Of a stretch of DNA of 64,000 nucleotides, positions 1-10,556 are shown piece by piece. This stretch comes from Rhodobacteraceae bacterium IMCC1335. GTDB taxonomy: Bacteria; Pseudomonadota; Alphaproteobacteria; Rhodobacterales; Rhodobacteraceae. Positions within the stretch are counted from its first letter, which is position 1. Each line of letters begins with the position of its first letter. The stretch spans positions 3,583,001 to 3,647,000 of the forward strand of contig CP046864.1 of the NCBI GenBank assembly GCA_039640495.1, given 5' to 3'. The notes beneath the pieces are model-generated. The model had not been told where the DNA came from. It saw nothing but the letters and a program-made list of their open reading frames with translations, and did not search any database. Position numbers and translations under genes: made by a program.

Positions 1-2
1 CC

Positions 3-2255
3 GGGTTTGATTTTGATATGCCGATGCAGGCGTGGTCTGACATGGCGCATGCGTTGGACAGCGAAGATCATCCGCAATATCGTTTTGTGAAACTGTTTGC
101 GGCGTTGGCGGCTGAGCCGCGGCAAGTGGCGCGCTGGGCAGGGGTGAAGGCGCCGGTTCCAGCGCGGGGCGCTTTGGTGTCTTTGGCGTTGCGGCCCGCG
201 CCTGTTACCGATTGTTGGCTGTCCGAAGGGCCGGCTTTGCGCGATATTGCGGGGGCCACAAGTGCCATGACCTTGCTGGAAGCGCCCAGCCCCCGCCTTG
301 AGGCCATGGCGATTGCTATGCGGCTGCGCGAGGCAGCTGAAGAAGGTCTTACAGCGGCTTTGATCACGCCAGATCGGGGTCTGACGCGGCAAGTCAGCGC
401 TGCCCTCAGCCAATGGGGCATCATCCCGGATGACAGCGCGGGTATGCCGTTACACCTCAGCCCTCCGGGGCGTTTGTTGCGCCAAGCGCTGGGCATATTG
501 GGACAGGGCGTCAGCACACCAACGCTTTTGGCGCTTTTAAAGCACCCTTTGGCGCATAGCGGGGGCGCGCGAAATGAGCATTTATTGCTGACCCGCGATT
601 TAGAGCTTTATTTGCGCGCCAAAGCCATCCCGTTTCCGCAAAGCGCTGGCTTGCAGGCCTGGGCGCAAAAACAGAACAACCCTATGGCGCTGTCATGGGC
701 CGGCTGGGTGTCTGACATATGCGCGGCGCATTGGCCGGCAGATTCTGCGCCATTTGCGGATCTGCTGTCGCAACATTTGACATATGCTGAAGCGATTTGC
801 AGGGGATCGCGCCCCGATGAGGACGGGGAAGCTGGGGGGTTGTGGCAGCAAAAGGCCGGGCGCCAAGCCCGCGAAACGGTCAAGGCGCTGCAAGCGGCAG
901 CGGCTTCGGCCGCTGCGGTTTTACCGTTTGATTACGCGGGGGTATTCAACGGTGTTCTTGCGCAAAATGAAGTGCGCGATCGCGATGCTCCGCATCCTAA
1001 GATCTTAATTTGGGGCACGTTAGAGGCGCGGGTTCAGGGCGCAGATTTGTTGATTTTGGCGGGGTTGAATGAAGGGGTCTGGCCGCAAGTGCCGCCCCCG
1101 GATCCTTGGTTGAACCGGCGCCTGCGCCATGAAGCGGGATTGTTGCTGCCCGAGCGTCGGATTGGGTTATCTGCGCATGATTTTCAACAAGCGATTGCTG
1201 CAGGGCAAGTTTGGCTGACCCGCTCAGTGCGCAATGAGGAGGCTCAAACAATCCCCGCGCGTTGGGTAAACCGCTTGACCAATTTGTTAAACGGATTGCC
1301 TGAAAATGGCGGCGCGCAGGCGTTTTCGGCGATGCGCGCGCGCGGGGATGCCTATCTGAAACGCGTCGAAAGCTTCGAGTCATGGCAGCCAGCCCCAGCG
1401 GCCTTGCGCCCGGCACCGGCGCCGCCAAAAGCGGCGCGCCCTCAAAAACTCTCGGTGACGGAAATCAAAACGCTGATCCGCGATCCTTATGCGATTTATG
1501 CCAAGCATGTTTTGGGCTTGCAACCGTTAGAGCCGATTGAGCCTGTCCCGGATTCGCGGTTGCGCGGGGTGATATATCATGCGTTGATGGAGCAGTTCAT
1601 CAAAGCCTGGCCTGATTGCGCGCCGGAGGATCGGCGCCGTCGTTTTGTGGAAATTTCAGAAGCTTTGCTATGCGCGCAAGTGCCTTGGCCATCGCATCAG
1701 GCGTTCTGGCGCAGCCGCCTGCGGGCGATGGCAGATTGGGTTATCGCCGAAGAAGAGCGTCGTCAAACGCGCGGCCAACCGCTTGTGCTTGAAGGCCGCG
1801 GGGCTGTGTTGCTGCCCGAGCTGCAATTTACCCTCAGCGCGATAGTGGATCGCATCGATATGTCGCAGGGGGCTGGGCTTTATCTCTATGATTATAAAAC
1901 CGGGGCGGTGCCCACGCCAGATCAACAAAAGGTTTTTGACAAGCAGCTTTATTTGCTGGCCGCAATCGCGCAGCAGGGGGGATTTGAAAACCTGCAACCC
2001 GGCGAGGTTGTCGAGGCGGCGTTTATCGGTCTGGGGGCGGCGAAGAAATATCAAGCCGCACCGTTTGACAAAGAACCGCTTGCGCAAGCTTGGGAAAAAT
2101 TCAAACATTTAATTGCCAGCTATCAAAGCGAAGAGACAGGGTTTCAGGCCCGCCGTGCGTTGTTCCGCGTTGAAGATTATTCACCCTATGATCAACTGTC
2201 GCGCTATGGCGAATGGTCGCTCAGCGCGCCTGCCCGTCATGAGGTGTTAAAATGA
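3..2255 (+). CDS. addB: AddB, double-strand break repair nuclease subunit (5' end outside window)
   Basis: C-terminal part of the AddB subunit of the AddAB helicase-nuclease, which resects double-strand ends and loads RecA. The frame is open from base 3, so the real start lies upstream and about 750 residues are visible. The last third carries the PDDEXK-type nuclease domain, with the run VDRIDMSQGAGLYLYDYKTG (roughly residues 615-635 of the visible part) supplying the D and the D-x-K pair. The stop overlaps the addA start by 4 bases (ATGA), as expected for a translationally coupled addB-addA operon. Identification rests on this nuclease motif plus the addA neighbour. Confidence 0.93.
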   Translation, partial: GFDFDMPMQAWSDMAHALDSEDHPQYRFVKLFAALAAEPRQVARWAGVKAPVPARGALVSLALRPAPVTDCWLSEGPALRDIAGATSAMTLLEAPSPRLEAMAIAMRLREAAEEGLTAALITPDRGLTRQVSAALSQWGIIPDDSAGMPLHLSPPGRLLRQALGILGQGVSTPTLLALLKHPLAHSGGARNEHLLLTRDLELYLRAKAIPFPQSAGLQAWAQKQNNPMALSWAGWVSDICAAHWPADSAPFADLLSQHLTYAEAICRGSRPDEDGEAGGLWQQKAGRQARETVKALQAAAASAAAVLPFDYAGVFNGVLAQNEVRDRDAPHPKILIWGTLEARVQGADLLILAGLNEGVWPQVPPPDPWLNRRLRHEAGLLLPERRIGLSAHDFQQAIAAGQVWLTRSVRNEEAQTIPARWVNRLTNLLNGLPENGGAQAFSAMRARGDAYLKRVESFESWQPAPAALRPAPAPPKAARPQKLSVTEIKTLIRDPYAIYAKHVLGLQPLEPIEPVPDSRLRGVIYHALMEQFIKAWPDCAPEDRRRRFVEISEALLCAQVPWPSHQAFWRSRLRAMADWVIAEEERRQTRGQPLVLEGRGAVLLPELQFTLSAIVDRIDMSQGAGLYLYDYKTGAVPTPDQQKVFDKQLYLLAAIAQQGGFENLQPGEVVEAAFIGLGAAKKYQAAPFDKEPLAQAWEKFKHLIASYQSEETGFQARRALFRVEDYSPYDQLSRYGEWSLSAPARHEVLK

Positions 2256-5200
2256 GCGCGCGTGATCCCGCCAGCGCGCGCCAACTTGCGGCGGCGCGCC
2301 CCGAAATTTCAACATGGCTATCAGCCAATGCTGGTTCGGGCAAGACCAAAGTGTTGACCGATCGGGTGGCCCGCTTGTTGCTGAATGGCGTATTGCCCGA
2401 GCATATCCTATGCCTGACCTATACGAAAGCGGCTGCCAGCGAAATGCAGAACCGGCTTTTTGAGCGGCTTGGGGCATGGTCGATGCGCGCCGATGCCGCG
2501 CTGCGCGATGAGTTGCAGCACTTGGGTCTTGAAACCGAACTTGACGCGGCGATGCTACGTCAAGCCAGAACGCTGTTTGCCCGCGCCATTGAGGCGCCTG
2601 GTGGTTTGAAAATTCAAACCATTCATTCCTTTTGCGCGGCGCTGTTGCGGCGGTTTCCGCTGGAGGCGGGTGTGAGCCCACAATTTCATGAGATGGATGA
2701 ACGCGCGAGCCGCTTATTGGCGGGCACGATACTCGATGACATTTCCGCCTCGGATCAACAACCGGTGATCGGTGCAGTGGCCGCTTATTGCAACGAAACG
2801 GATGTTATGGATCTGATCGCCTCTGTTTTGAAACACCGGCAGTTATTTGCGAAAGGCAGCGCCAAAGGAGAGATCTGGGCGCGATTGAACCTTCCCGTTA
2901 CCCTTACCGCCGAAGCGCTATGCGCAGGGGTTTTCACAAAGGATGTCTGGAGTTTGATTGGCACGCTGGTCAATGTTCTGAGCACCGGCTCTCCCACCGA
3001 TCAGCGCAATGGCGAAAAACTCGCCAAATTGTCTGGGCCTAGCCTCGGGGCGCTTGGCCTGTTGGAACAGCTGTTGCTTTGGGGTGAAGGGACAACAAAA
3101 AATACGCCGTTTTCTGCAAAAATAGACGCCTTTCCAACCAAAGCACTCAGAGACGGCGCGCTACAGCCCCATTTGCCTGCGCTTCACGCATTGATGGCGC
3201 GTGTTGAAGATACCCGTGATCAACGGCTGGGGCTTTTGGCGGCTGAGAAAACCGCCGTGCTCTATGCATTTGCCGCGGTTTTTCTGCCGGCTTATGAGCG
3301 CGAAAAACAGGCGCGGGGATGGTTGGATTTTGACGATCTGATCTTAAAGGCGCGCGGGTTGTTAACGGATCAAGCTGTGGCAGATTGGGTTTTGTACCGT
3401 TTGGATGGCGGCATTGATCATATTTTGGTGGATGAGGCGCAGGATACCAGCCCCATTCAGTGGCAGGTGATCGAAAAACTGGCCCAAGAATTCACCAGCG
3501 GCCAAGGCGCAAGGTCAAATAGCGGCCGAACGATTTTTGTGGTCGGGGATAAAAAACAATCGATTTATTCCTTTCAGGGCGCAGACCCTGCCGAGTTTGA
3601 TCGGATGAAGGCAGATTTTGCGGCGCGGTTGAAACCCACGGACACGCCGCTATTTGACACCAGCTTGGCGCATTCATTTCGATCGTCTTCGGCCATTTTA
3701 GCATTGGTAGACCAGCTATTTGCGCCAGCAGCGCCCGGCGCGCCTGCAGCGGGCGCTGCCGGCGAACAACATTTGGCCTTTAAAACTAAGATGCCGGGGC
3801 GGGTGGATCTATGGCCCGCGCTTGAGGCGGTGGAAAGGCAAAAAGATCGCTCTTGGGAGCGCCCCGTTGACCTACCGGATCAAGACAATCACTTGGTGCA
3901 ATTGGCGCGCTATATTGCCGAAGAAATTGACCATATGATCACCCAGAAGGTGGCGATACCCGAAGAAATCGGAAAAACCGGCCACTATCATATGCGTCCG
4001 GTGCGCGCCGCGGATTTCCTGATTCTTGTCCAGCGCCGTTCAGATTTGTTTCAAGAAATTATTCGCGCCTGCAAAGCCCAAAACCTACCCATTGCGGGCG
4101 CGGATCGTTTGAAACTGGGCGCCGAAATGGCGGTAAAAGATTTATTGGCGCTCTTGGCTTTTCTGGCCACGCCGGAAGATGATTTATCCTTGGCTATGGT
4201 GCTGAAATCGCCCTTGGTTGGCTGGGATGAGCAAACGCTTTTTAGCTTGGCGCAGGGACGCGGCAGAAAGTTTCTATGGCAGGTTTTGCGCGCGGCAACC
4301 GATCAGCATGGGCGCTTGATTGCGATGCTGAACGATTTGTTGCTGCAGGCTGATTTTTTGCGCCCCTATGAATTGCTTGAGCGCGTTTTGACACATTACG
4401 CGGGCCGCAAGCTGCTTTTGGGTCGCTTGGGCCAAGAAGCGGAAGATGGGCTGAATGCGCTTTTAGGGCAGGCGATGGCCTATGAGCGCAGCGAGGTTCC
4501 CAGCCTGACAGGGTTTTTGGTTTGGATGCAATCTGACGGGTTGGAGATCAAACGCCAAGCCGATCAAGATGGCAATCAAATCCGTGTGATGACGGTGCAT
4601 GGCGCTAAGGGACTGGAATCTCCCATCGTTATTTTGCCCGATTCGGCAAAGCGTGACGCGCGGTTGCGCGATGATTTATTGGTGGCCCCAGATGGCGCGT
4701 TTTGGAAAATGCCTCGCGCCCAAATGCCGCCGCGCTTGCGCGAATTGCGTGAATGCAAGCTGCGCGCGGAAGAAGAAGAGCGCGACCGTTTGTTATACGT
4801 GGCGATAACACGGGCGGAAAAATGGCTGATCGTGGCTGCTGCGGGGGATTTGGCGGCGGACCAACGATCTTGGTATCAAAAAATCAGCCTTGGGGTTGAA
4901 GCTCTTGCAGCCCAATCGCAGCGCTTTCCAACGGGTATGGGGCGCCGCTTTGACTATGGTGTTTGGGGCCGGTGCAGCACAGAGCTCGAAAAAGAACAAA
5001 GCGCGCCGAGCATCGCTTTGGAAAGTTTTTTCAACGAGGTGGCGCCGCCGGTCCCAGCCCAGCCAAAGCCGTTAAGCCCCTCTGATTTGGGTGGTGAGAA
5101 ATCGCTGCATTCGGATGCTGAGGAGACGGATGAACACGCGAAGTTGCGGGGTCTGCAAATTCATAAATTGCTTGAAGTGTTGCCAAGTCTTGACTCTGCG

Positions 5201-5656
5201 CACTGGCCCGATATCAGTTCGAAAATTTTGGATCAGGCAGGTCTGCCCGCCTCTGCAGAGACGTTTGAGGCGCTTAAAGCGGAAGTTCTGGGCGTTTTAA
5301 AGGCCCCTAATTCGCAATTTTTATTTGGTCCGGACGCGCTTGCAGAAGTGGCCTTGTCAGGCCGTGTGGCGGGCCTTGAGAACCAACAGATTTACGGCAT
5401 TATTGATCGTTTAGTGGTGCAGGAGGCGGCTGTTTGGCTGGTTGATTTTAAATCAAATGCGCAGGTTCCAGAACGCCCGGCAGACGTACCATTGGGGCTT
5501 TTGCGTCAGATGGCGGCTTATGCTGAGGTTATCGCCCGCACCTTTCCTGATCATCAGATAATCCCGGCGCTGCTCTGGACCAAACAGGCGCGTTTGATGC
5601 CTTTGCCCGACGCGCTCTTGGCAAACGTATTTTCCGAGCCATCCCTTGACCTTTAG
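2252..5656 (+). CDS. addA: AddA, ATP-dependent helicase/nuclease subunit
   Basis: UvrD/Rep-type (SF1A) helicase with a C-terminal RecB-like nuclease domain, 1134 residues, the usual alphaproteobacterial AddA length. Walker A is ANAGSGKT at residues 25-32. The Walker B region reads LVDEAQDTSPIQWQ near residue 390. A helicase motif reads VMTVHGAKGLESP near residue 780, and RLLYVAITRAEKW near residue 850 is another conserved helicase motif. The C-terminal nuclease core is WLVDFKSN near residue 1065. It pairs with AddB for double-strand break end processing in the cytoplasm. The start overlaps the addB stop. trxA follows after about 50 bases, as is common in this group. Confidence 0.96.
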   Translation: MSARDPASARQLAAARPEISTWLSANAGSGKTKVLTDRVARLLLNGVLPEHILCLTYTKAAASEMQNRLFERLGAWSMRADAALRDELQHLGLETELDAAMLRQARTLFARAIEAPGGLKIQTIHSFCAALLRRFPLEAGVSPQFHEMDERASRLLAGTILDDISASDQQPVIGAVAAYCNETDVMDLIASVLKHRQLFAKGSAKGEIWARLNLPVTLTAEALCAGVFTKDVWSLIGTLVNVLSTGSPTDQRNGEKLAKLSGPSLGALGLLEQLLLWGEGTTKNTPFSAKIDAFPTKALRDGALQPHLPALHALMARVEDTRDQRLGLLAAEKTAVLYAFAAVFLPAYEREKQARGWLDFDDLILKARGLLTDQAVADWVLYRLDGGIDHILVDEAQDTSPIQWQVIEKLAQEFTSGQGARSNSGRTIFVVGDKKQSIYSFQGADPAEFDRMKADFAARLKPTDTPLFDTSLAHSFRSSSAILALVDQLFAPAAPGAPAAGAAGEQHLAFKTKMPGRVDLWPALEAVERQKDRSWERPVDLPDQDNHLVQLARYIAEEIDHMITQKVAIPEEIGKTGHYHMRPVRAADFLILVQRRSDLFQEIIRACKAQNLPIAGADRLKLGAEMAVKDLLALLAFLATPEDDLSLAMVLKSPLVGWDEQTLFSLAQGRGRKFLWQVLRAATDQHGRLIAMLNDLLLQADFLRPYELLERVLTHYAGRKLLLGRLGQEAEDGLNALLGQAMAYERSEVPSLTGFLVWMQSDGLEIKRQADQDGNQIRVMTVHGAKGLESPIVILPDSAKRDARLRDDLLVAPDGAFWKMPRAQMPPRLRELRECKLRAEEEERDRLLYVAITRAEKWLIVAAAGDLAADQRSWYQKISLGVEALAAQSQRFPTGMGRRFDYGVWGRCSTELEKEQSAPSIALESFFNEVAPPVPAQPKPLSPSDLGGEKSLHSDAEETDEHAKLRGLQIHKLLEVLPSLDSAHWPDISSKILDQAGLPASAETFEALKAEVLGVLKAPNSQFLFGPDALAEVALSGRVAGLENQQIYGIIDRLVVQEAAVWLVDFKSNAQVPERPADVPLGLLRQMAAYAEVIARTFPDHQIIPALLWTKQARLMPLPDALLANVFSEPSLDL

Positions 5657-5710
5657 GGGCGCGATGCCTAGGTTCCCGCTATCAGAAATGTGGTTTCAGG
5701 AGATATGAAA

Positions 5711-6031
5711 ATGGCTACAGTTGCCGTCACAGACGAGACTTTCGACAGCGAAGTAAAAAACTCTGACGTTCCTGTCGTGGTTGATTTTTGGGCGGAATGG
5801 TGTGGCCCATGCAAGCAAATCGGTCCGGCGCTAGAAGAGCTGTCGGTTGAAATGGCCGGCAAAATTAAAATTGCCAAAGTCGATGTGGATACAAACCCAA
5901 ATTCTGCTGCCTCTATGGGGGTGCGGGGAATTCCGGCGTTGTTTATTTTCAAAGATGGCGAGGTGATCTCGAACCGCGCCGGCGCTGCGCCGAAAGCCGC
6001 GCTGCAAAGCTGGATAGAAGATAGCATTTAA
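5711..6031 (+). CDS. trxA: thioredoxin TrxA
   Basis: Cytosolic thioredoxin, 106 residues, with the active-site motif WCGPCK near residues 28-33 and the cis-Pro loop [12 protein letters not shown]. It reduces disulfides in substrate proteins and is itself reduced by thioredoxin reductase. An in-frame GTG at 5690 would lengthen it. The ATG at 5711 is preferred because AGGAG at 5698-5702 lies 8 bases upstream of it and the protein then has the standard thioredoxin length. A strong intrinsic terminator follows at 6060-6081, so addBA-trxA probably ends here. Confidence 0.95.
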   Translation: MATVAVTDETFDSEVKNSDVPVVVDFWAEWCGPCKQIGPALEELSVEMAGKIKIAKVDVDTNPNSAASMGVRGIPALFIFKDGEVISNRAGAAPKAALQSWIEDSI

Positions 6032-6059
6032 GCTCTCTGGCATGCTGTGATGTTGAATT

Positions 6060-6081
6060 GGGCACCTTTGGTGCCCTTTTT
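6060..6081 (+). terminator. Rho-independent terminator after trxA
   Basis: Perfect 7-bp stem GGGCACC / GGTGCCC with a TTT loop, followed immediately by five Ts. It lies 29 bases after the trxA stop and separates trxA from hslV. Confidence 0.9.
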
Positions 6082-6162
6082 CTCACCAAAACCGCCCTTT
6101 ATGAATGCGCCTTACTGCAGCGCATATCATCCATATCGCAGAGCGTAAAAAAGGAGAGGCGT

Positions 6163-6720
6163 ATGAGCCAAAGTGATTTTCCCGGATGGCATGGCACGAC
6201 GATTATCGGCGTTAAAAAATCGGGTAAAGTGGTGATCGCGGGGGATGGCCAGGTTTCATTGGGCCAAACGGTGATCAAAGGTACAGCGCGCAAAGTGCGC
6301 CGCTTATCCCCCGGCGGTTTTGACGTTATCGCAGGTTTTGCGGGTTCAACCGCTGATGCGTTCACGCTTTTGGAGCGGCTTGAAGCAAAGCTGGAAGCCG
6401 CGCCTGGGCAGCTAGAGCGGGCTTCGGTTGAACTGGCCAAAGATTGGCGCACGGATAAATATCTTCAAAAGCTGGAAGCGATGTTGATCGTCACCGATGG
6501 CAAAAAGCTTTTTGTAATCACGGGCGCGGGTGATGTGCTTGAGCCCGAGCATAATATTGCGGCGATCGGCTCGGGTGGCAATTTTGCCTTGGCGGCAGCG
6601 CGCGCCATGATGGATAGCGATAAAGACGCGGAAACAATTGCCCGCGAGGCGATGGCGATCGCTGCTGATATCTGCGTTTACACGAATGGCAAATTGACGG
6701 TCGAGGATCTTTCAGAATGA
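6163..6720 (+). CDS. hslV: HslV (ClpQ), proteasome-like peptidase subunit
   Basis: Threonine protease subunit of the HslVU ATP-dependent protease, 185 residues. The mature N-terminus is expected at the first Thr of HGTTIIGV (residues 10-17), so about 11 residues are removed as a propeptide. Conserved family segments include [39 protein letters not shown] and [15 protein letters not shown]. The ATG at 6163 is chosen because GGAGAGG lies just upstream; the longer open frame from 6058 runs back through the trxA terminator. The stop overlaps the next gene by 4 bases. Confidence 0.96.
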   Translation: MSQSDFPGWHGTTIIGVKKSGKVVIAGDGQVSLGQTVIKGTARKVRRLSPGGFDVIAGFAGSTADAFTLLERLEAKLEAAPGQLERASVELAKDWRTDKYLQKLEAMLIVTDGKKLFVITGAGDVLEPEHNIAAIGSGGNFALAAARAMMDSDKDAETIAREAMAIAADICVYTNGKLTVEDLSE

Positions 6721-7787
6721 CCCTTATCCCGCCTGAAACGCTGCGGTCAGCCGTGCGGGCGGGTATCTTAAACGAAACCCAGGCGGCGCGTCTTTCGGTA
6801 CATCTTCAAGCAGAGCTTGGGTTTCGCGCCGCGCTGTTGCGCGATGATGAGCCCTTTGAGTTTTTTAAAGGTTTTTCGGAAATTTTTGTCACTTTGGGGT
6901 TAAGCCTGTTATGGGGCGGTGCGCTGGGGCTGATTGGGCTGTCTGTATCTTGGATGTTTGCGCATTTTTGTTGTTTGGTTTTATGCCTAGGCCTGGCGCG
7001 CTATTTCACGCTGATGCGCCGGATGAGCTTACCCAGCATCGCTTTGGCGCTGGGCGCCGCTGTGAATGGCAGCGCGGTGTTTTCAATTGGTTTTTTCGAG
7101 CTTGGAAGCTTTGAAAAAGCGCCTCTTATGGCGCTGGCAGCGCTTGGTATGGGGGGCATGGCTTTATATTTTAAAGTTTTCAAACTGCCGTTTGCGATGT
7201 TTTTGTTTGGCCTGTTCGCGATGCTGTTGAGCTATAGCGTGGCGCTTGACCAAACCGATATCTCCCTTGCGCCCGCAAATTTTCCGGAAATGTTTTTCAA
7301 TTTAGGCATTGCTGCACCGGTGGCCTATGCCTCGCTGGGTTTTGGTTTTGCGATGATGGCGCTGGGGCTTTGGTTTGACATGCAGGATCCGCACCGTTTG
7401 GGCCGGTTTTCGGCAACTGGATTTTGGCTGCATATTCTTGCCGCGCCGGCCTTGGTGAATACGGCAGCTTTCTCCCTTTATAAATTGGGCGGGACACTGG
7501 GTTATCTTTCAATGGCGGGTCTGCTTTTATTGGTAACCGTCTTTGCCTTGATAATTGATCGCCGCTCTTTTTTAACAGCTGGCTTATTCTATTTTATCGC
7601 CGTGATTGTTTGGATCACAAACCAGGCGCTGGGAGAGGCATTTGGCGGGGTGTCGATTGTGTTTATACTCGGTTTGCTATTTACAGCATTGGGCACTTGG
7701 TGGGTGCAAATGCGCGGCGCAGTGTTGCGTGCCTTGCCAGAATTTCCCGGCAAATCTAAACTTCCCCCTTATCGATCAGAGGATTAA
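6717..7787 (+). CDS. unknown polytopic membrane protein between hslV and hslU
   Basis: No family is recognised with certainty. The 356-residue protein has a soluble N-terminus of about 50 residues, then roughly nine or ten strongly hydrophobic segments rich in Gly, Leu and Phe, so it is an integral inner-membrane protein. The N-terminal stretch [18 protein letters not shown] resembles the short helical start of DUF2157-like proteins, but this is only an impression. The start overlaps the hslV stop (ATGA), and hslU begins immediately after its stop (stop 7785-7787, ATG 7788). The three genes are therefore almost certainly co-transcribed and translationally coupled. Function unknown. Confidence 0.8.
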   Translation: MTLIPPETLRSAVRAGILNETQAARLSVHLQAELGFRAALLRDDEPFEFFKGFSEIFVTLGLSLLWGGALGLIGLSVSWMFAHFCCLVLCLGLARYFTLMRRMSLPSIALALGAAVNGSAVFSIGFFELGSFEKAPLMALAALGMGGMALYFKVFKLPFAMFLFGLFAMLLSYSVALDQTDISLAPANFPEMFFNLGIAAPVAYASLGFGFAMMALGLWFDMQDPHRLGRFSATGFWLHILAAPALVNTAAFSLYKLGGTLGYLSMAGLLLLVTVFALIIDRRSFLTAGLFYFIAVIVWITNQALGEAFGGVSIVFILGLLFTALGTWWVQMRGAVLRALPEFPGKSKLPPYRSED

Positions 7788-9095
7788 ATGACTGACTTAA
7801 CTCCGCGTGAAATTGTTTCAGAACTTGACCGTTATATTATCGGGCAACGCGATGCAAAGCGCGCCGTTGCGGTGGCGCTACGCTCTCGCTGGCGGCGCAA
7901 ACAACTTGATGCCAGCTTGCGCGATGAAGTTTATCCTAAAAATATCCTTATGATCGGGCCAACGGGCGTGGGTAAAACCGAAATAAGCCGCCGGCTTGCC
8001 AAACTGGCGAAAGCCCCTTTCATAAAGATTGAAGCAACCAAGTTCACCGAAGTGGGCTATGTGGGGCGAGATGTCGAGCAAATCATTCGCGATTTGGTTG
8101 ATTCTGCCATCGCGATGACGCGCGCGCAGATGCGCGATGATGTGCGGGCAAAGGCCGCTCAGGCGGCGGAAGATCGGGTAATAGAAGCCATTGCCGGATC
8201 CGATGCGCGTTCTGCCACGCGCGAAATGTTCCGCAAAAAGCTGCGCGCTGGCGAGCTAAATGATCAAGAGATCGAACTTGACGTTGCCGATACCAGCACG
8301 CCCATGCCCATGTTGGATATTCCCGGTCAGCCCGGCAGCCAGATGGGGATGATGAATATCGGCGATCTGTTCGGCACAGCGTTTGGTCAACGCACGGTGA
8401 AGCGCAAAATCAAAGTGTCTGATAGCCATGATCTTTTGGTTGGGGAAGAGGCGGATAAACTGCTCGATGATGACAGCGTCACCCGCGCTGCGATCGAAGC
8501 CGTGCAAGAAAATGGCATCGTGTTTTTGGATGAAATTGATAAAGTCTGCGCGCGCAGCGATGCGCGTGGCGGTGATGTCAGCCGCGAAGGTGTACAACGC
8601 GATTTGCTACCTTTGATAGAAGGCACCGTGGTCAGTACGAAATATGGCCCGGTCAATACTGATCATATTTTGTTTATTGCCTCGGGCGCGTTTCATGTGG
8701 CCAAACCGTCGGATCTGCTTCCTGAATTGCAGGGCCGATTGCCCATCCGGGTTGAATTGCGCGCGCTCACCGAAGAAGATTTTGTGCGTATTCTCACCGA
8801 GACCGACAATGCGTTGACCCTACAATATACCGCGTTGATGGGGGCGGAAGGTGTTGTGGTTAAATTTACCGAAGAAGGGATCGCCGCGTTGGCGAAAATA
8901 GCCGCGCAAGTGAACCTGTCGGTTGAAAATATCGGTGCGCGGCGGCTTTATACGGTGATCGAGCGGGTGTTTGAGGAACTGTCTTTTGCCGCCCCTGACC
9001 GCGCGGGTGAGACCGTTGAGGTCACAGCCAAATTTGTAGAAGATAATTTGGGGGATCTGGCCAAAAGTGCCGATCTTAGCCGTTATGTTTTGTAA
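7788..9095 (+). CDS. hslU: HslU (ClpY), ATPase subunit of HslVU protease
   Basis: AAA+ unfoldase that feeds substrates to HslV, 435 residues. Walker A is GPTGVGKT at residues 57-64. Walker B is [12 protein letters not shown] near residue 243. The family's N-terminal signature [15 protein letters not shown] is present, as is the sensor-2 region [17 protein letters not shown]. The I-domain lies between the Walker motifs and contains a Met/Gly-rich stretch ([16 protein letters not shown]). The protein ends with the conserved hydrophobic tail DLSRYVL, which docks into HslV in characterised homologues. Confidence 0.97.
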   Translation: MTDLTPREIVSELDRYIIGQRDAKRAVAVALRSRWRRKQLDASLRDEVYPKNILMIGPTGVGKTEISRRLAKLAKAPFIKIEATKFTEVGYVGRDVEQIIRDLVDSAIAMTRAQMRDDVRAKAAQAAEDRVIEAIAGSDARSATREMFRKKLRAGELNDQEIELDVADTSTPMPMLDIPGQPGSQMGMMNIGDLFGTAFGQRTVKRKIKVSDSHDLLVGEEADKLLDDDSVTRAAIEAVQENGIVFLDEIDKVCARSDARGGDVSREGVQRDLLPLIEGTVVSTKYGPVNTDHILFIASGAFHVAKPSDLLPELQGRLPIRVELRALTEEDFVRILTETDNALTLQYTALMGAEGVVVKFTEEGIAALAKIAAQVNLSVENIGARRLYTVIERVFEELSFAAPDRAGETVEVTAKFVEDNLGDLAKSADLSRYVL

Positions 9096-9779
9096 CGCTG
9101 CTGGTTTGATCTGGCAGAGCGTTTTGATCCTTTGAAAACGGGCATGAATACCTGCTGTCCTGCATGACAGGCGCGGCTGTATGAACTCGTGCATCTTCAA
9201 AAGAGCGGTGCGTATGGGCAGTATCGCCCCGCATAGCGCTTGGATGGTTCGGCCGCCCGAGCGGGCAATCAAGATCGAAGGTGGCTTGAACATACGCCGA
9301 GATGTCCCTGCCGGTGCCCAGAAAAGCGATATCTGGTAAAAGCCTTTCTGGTTCGATTGAATTGGCCTGAAGAGACGCACCAGCCTTTTCTGATCCCTTC
9401 CAGCGCCATAATAATCGCAGTTTAGTCAGCGCCTATTTTTTCGGTAAGATTTTTCGAAAAGTCGCCTCTTTTGCGGGCCAGTGCTCATCGCCCCTGCACA
9501 GCCTGAAGCTGCGTAACGACCGGCGGTTTAGAGGCGGGCGAACCTCTTTTACGTTTAAAAAACCGCAATCAAATGTTTTTATTTATTATTTTGCTTGCTG
9601 AAGGCTGGTGGAGCTGAGGCCATATTTTTTTGAGGGGCGATAAACAGCCTGCGCTTGCGGTTCTTTTGGCGCAGCTCTGCGGCTTTGGTGACATTTGGCC
9701 AAGGTATAATCGGTGTCAGTATGATATAATTGTTCATTTGAGCTTGCAAAATATTCGTTTGATCAGTTAAACGCAAGAT
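9096..9779. other. 684-bp gap with no supportable gene
   Basis: No open frame here has a recognisable product. A minus-strand open frame runs from about 9380 back into the 3' end of hslU, but it is antisense to hslU, resembles no known family, and lacks a convincing start. The last 200 bases are AT-rich and probably hold the glpR promoter. No clear terminator for hslU was found. Confidence 0.6.
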
Positions 9780-10556
9780 ATGAGCTTCACATCCCGTCAA
9801 GAATCTTTTTTATCGCTCTTGCGCCAGCAGGGAGAGGTGGAAGTTGAGCGCTTGGCGAAAGACTGGAATATCGCCACGCAAACAGTGCGGCGTGATTTAG
9901 GCGTCTTGTGCCATGCCGGCCTAGCGCTGCGTACGCATGGCGGCGCAAAACGTATCAACGGAGCCTCGGTGATGGCCTATGAAGATCGCCGTATGGTGCA
10001 TTTGAACGCCAAGCAAGCGATCGCGGGGGCAACCGCGAAGCTGATCCCCAACGGCGCCTCAGTGGCATTGAATATCGGCACCACAACCGAATTGGTTGCA
10101 GAAGCCTTGCGCCAGCACCGCGATTTAACGGTGGTGTCGAACAACGTGAATATGGTGCCTATTTTTCGCGGATCAGGTTTGAAATCCTTGCATTTAATCG
10201 GTGGTGAGGTGCGCATGAGCGATGGCGCGATCATCGGCAGCGAGGCGGCGCGCGCGATCTCGCATTACAAAGTGGATTTTGCGATTATTGGAGCTTCGGC
10301 TTTGGATGAAGAGGGCGCCATTCTAGACTTTGATCATCATGAAGTGGAGGTGGCGCGGGCAATCTTAACCCATGCACGTTGTAAAATTCTGGTGGCGGAC
10401 GGGTCGAAATTTGGCGTGCCCGCGCCGTATAAAATCTGCGATGTGGATCAATTGGATCATATCGTTTTAGAATCAGCCCCGCCGCAGGCTTTTGCGCAGC
10501 GCCTTAACGCGGCCTCAACCGCTTTGCATATTACACAGGAACAAACATATGTCTGA
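9780..10556 (+). CDS. glpR: DeoR-family repressor, GlpR-like
   Basis: DeoR-family regulator of 258 residues. The N-terminal winged helix-turn-helix (residues 1-55) includes VERLAKDWNIATQTVRRDLGVL. The C-terminal ligand-binding DeoR domain contains LNIGTTTELVAEAL and VVSNNVNMVPIF. The gene overlaps glpD by 8 bases, which strongly suggests it regulates glycerol-3-phosphate use, as GlpR does in enterics. The symbol rests on this context plus family membership. Confidence 0.85.
   Translation: MSFTSRQESFLSLLRQQGEVEVERLAKDWNIATQTVRRDLGVLCHAGLALRTHGGAKRINGASVMAYEDRRMVHLNAKQAIAGATAKLIPNGASVALNIGTTTELVAEALRQHRDLTVVSNNVNMVPIFRGSGLKSLHLIGGEVRMSDGAIIGSEAARAISHYKVDFAIIGASALDEEGAILDFDHHEVEVARAILTHARCKILVADGSKFGVPAPYKICDVDQLDHIVLESAPPQAFAQRLNAASTALHITQEQTYV

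Noticed and set aside
8820..9380. 186-codon minus-strand open frame
   Set aside because: It is antisense to the end of hslU, has no recognised similarity and no convincing start, so it is probably a chance frame in GC-rich coding sequence.
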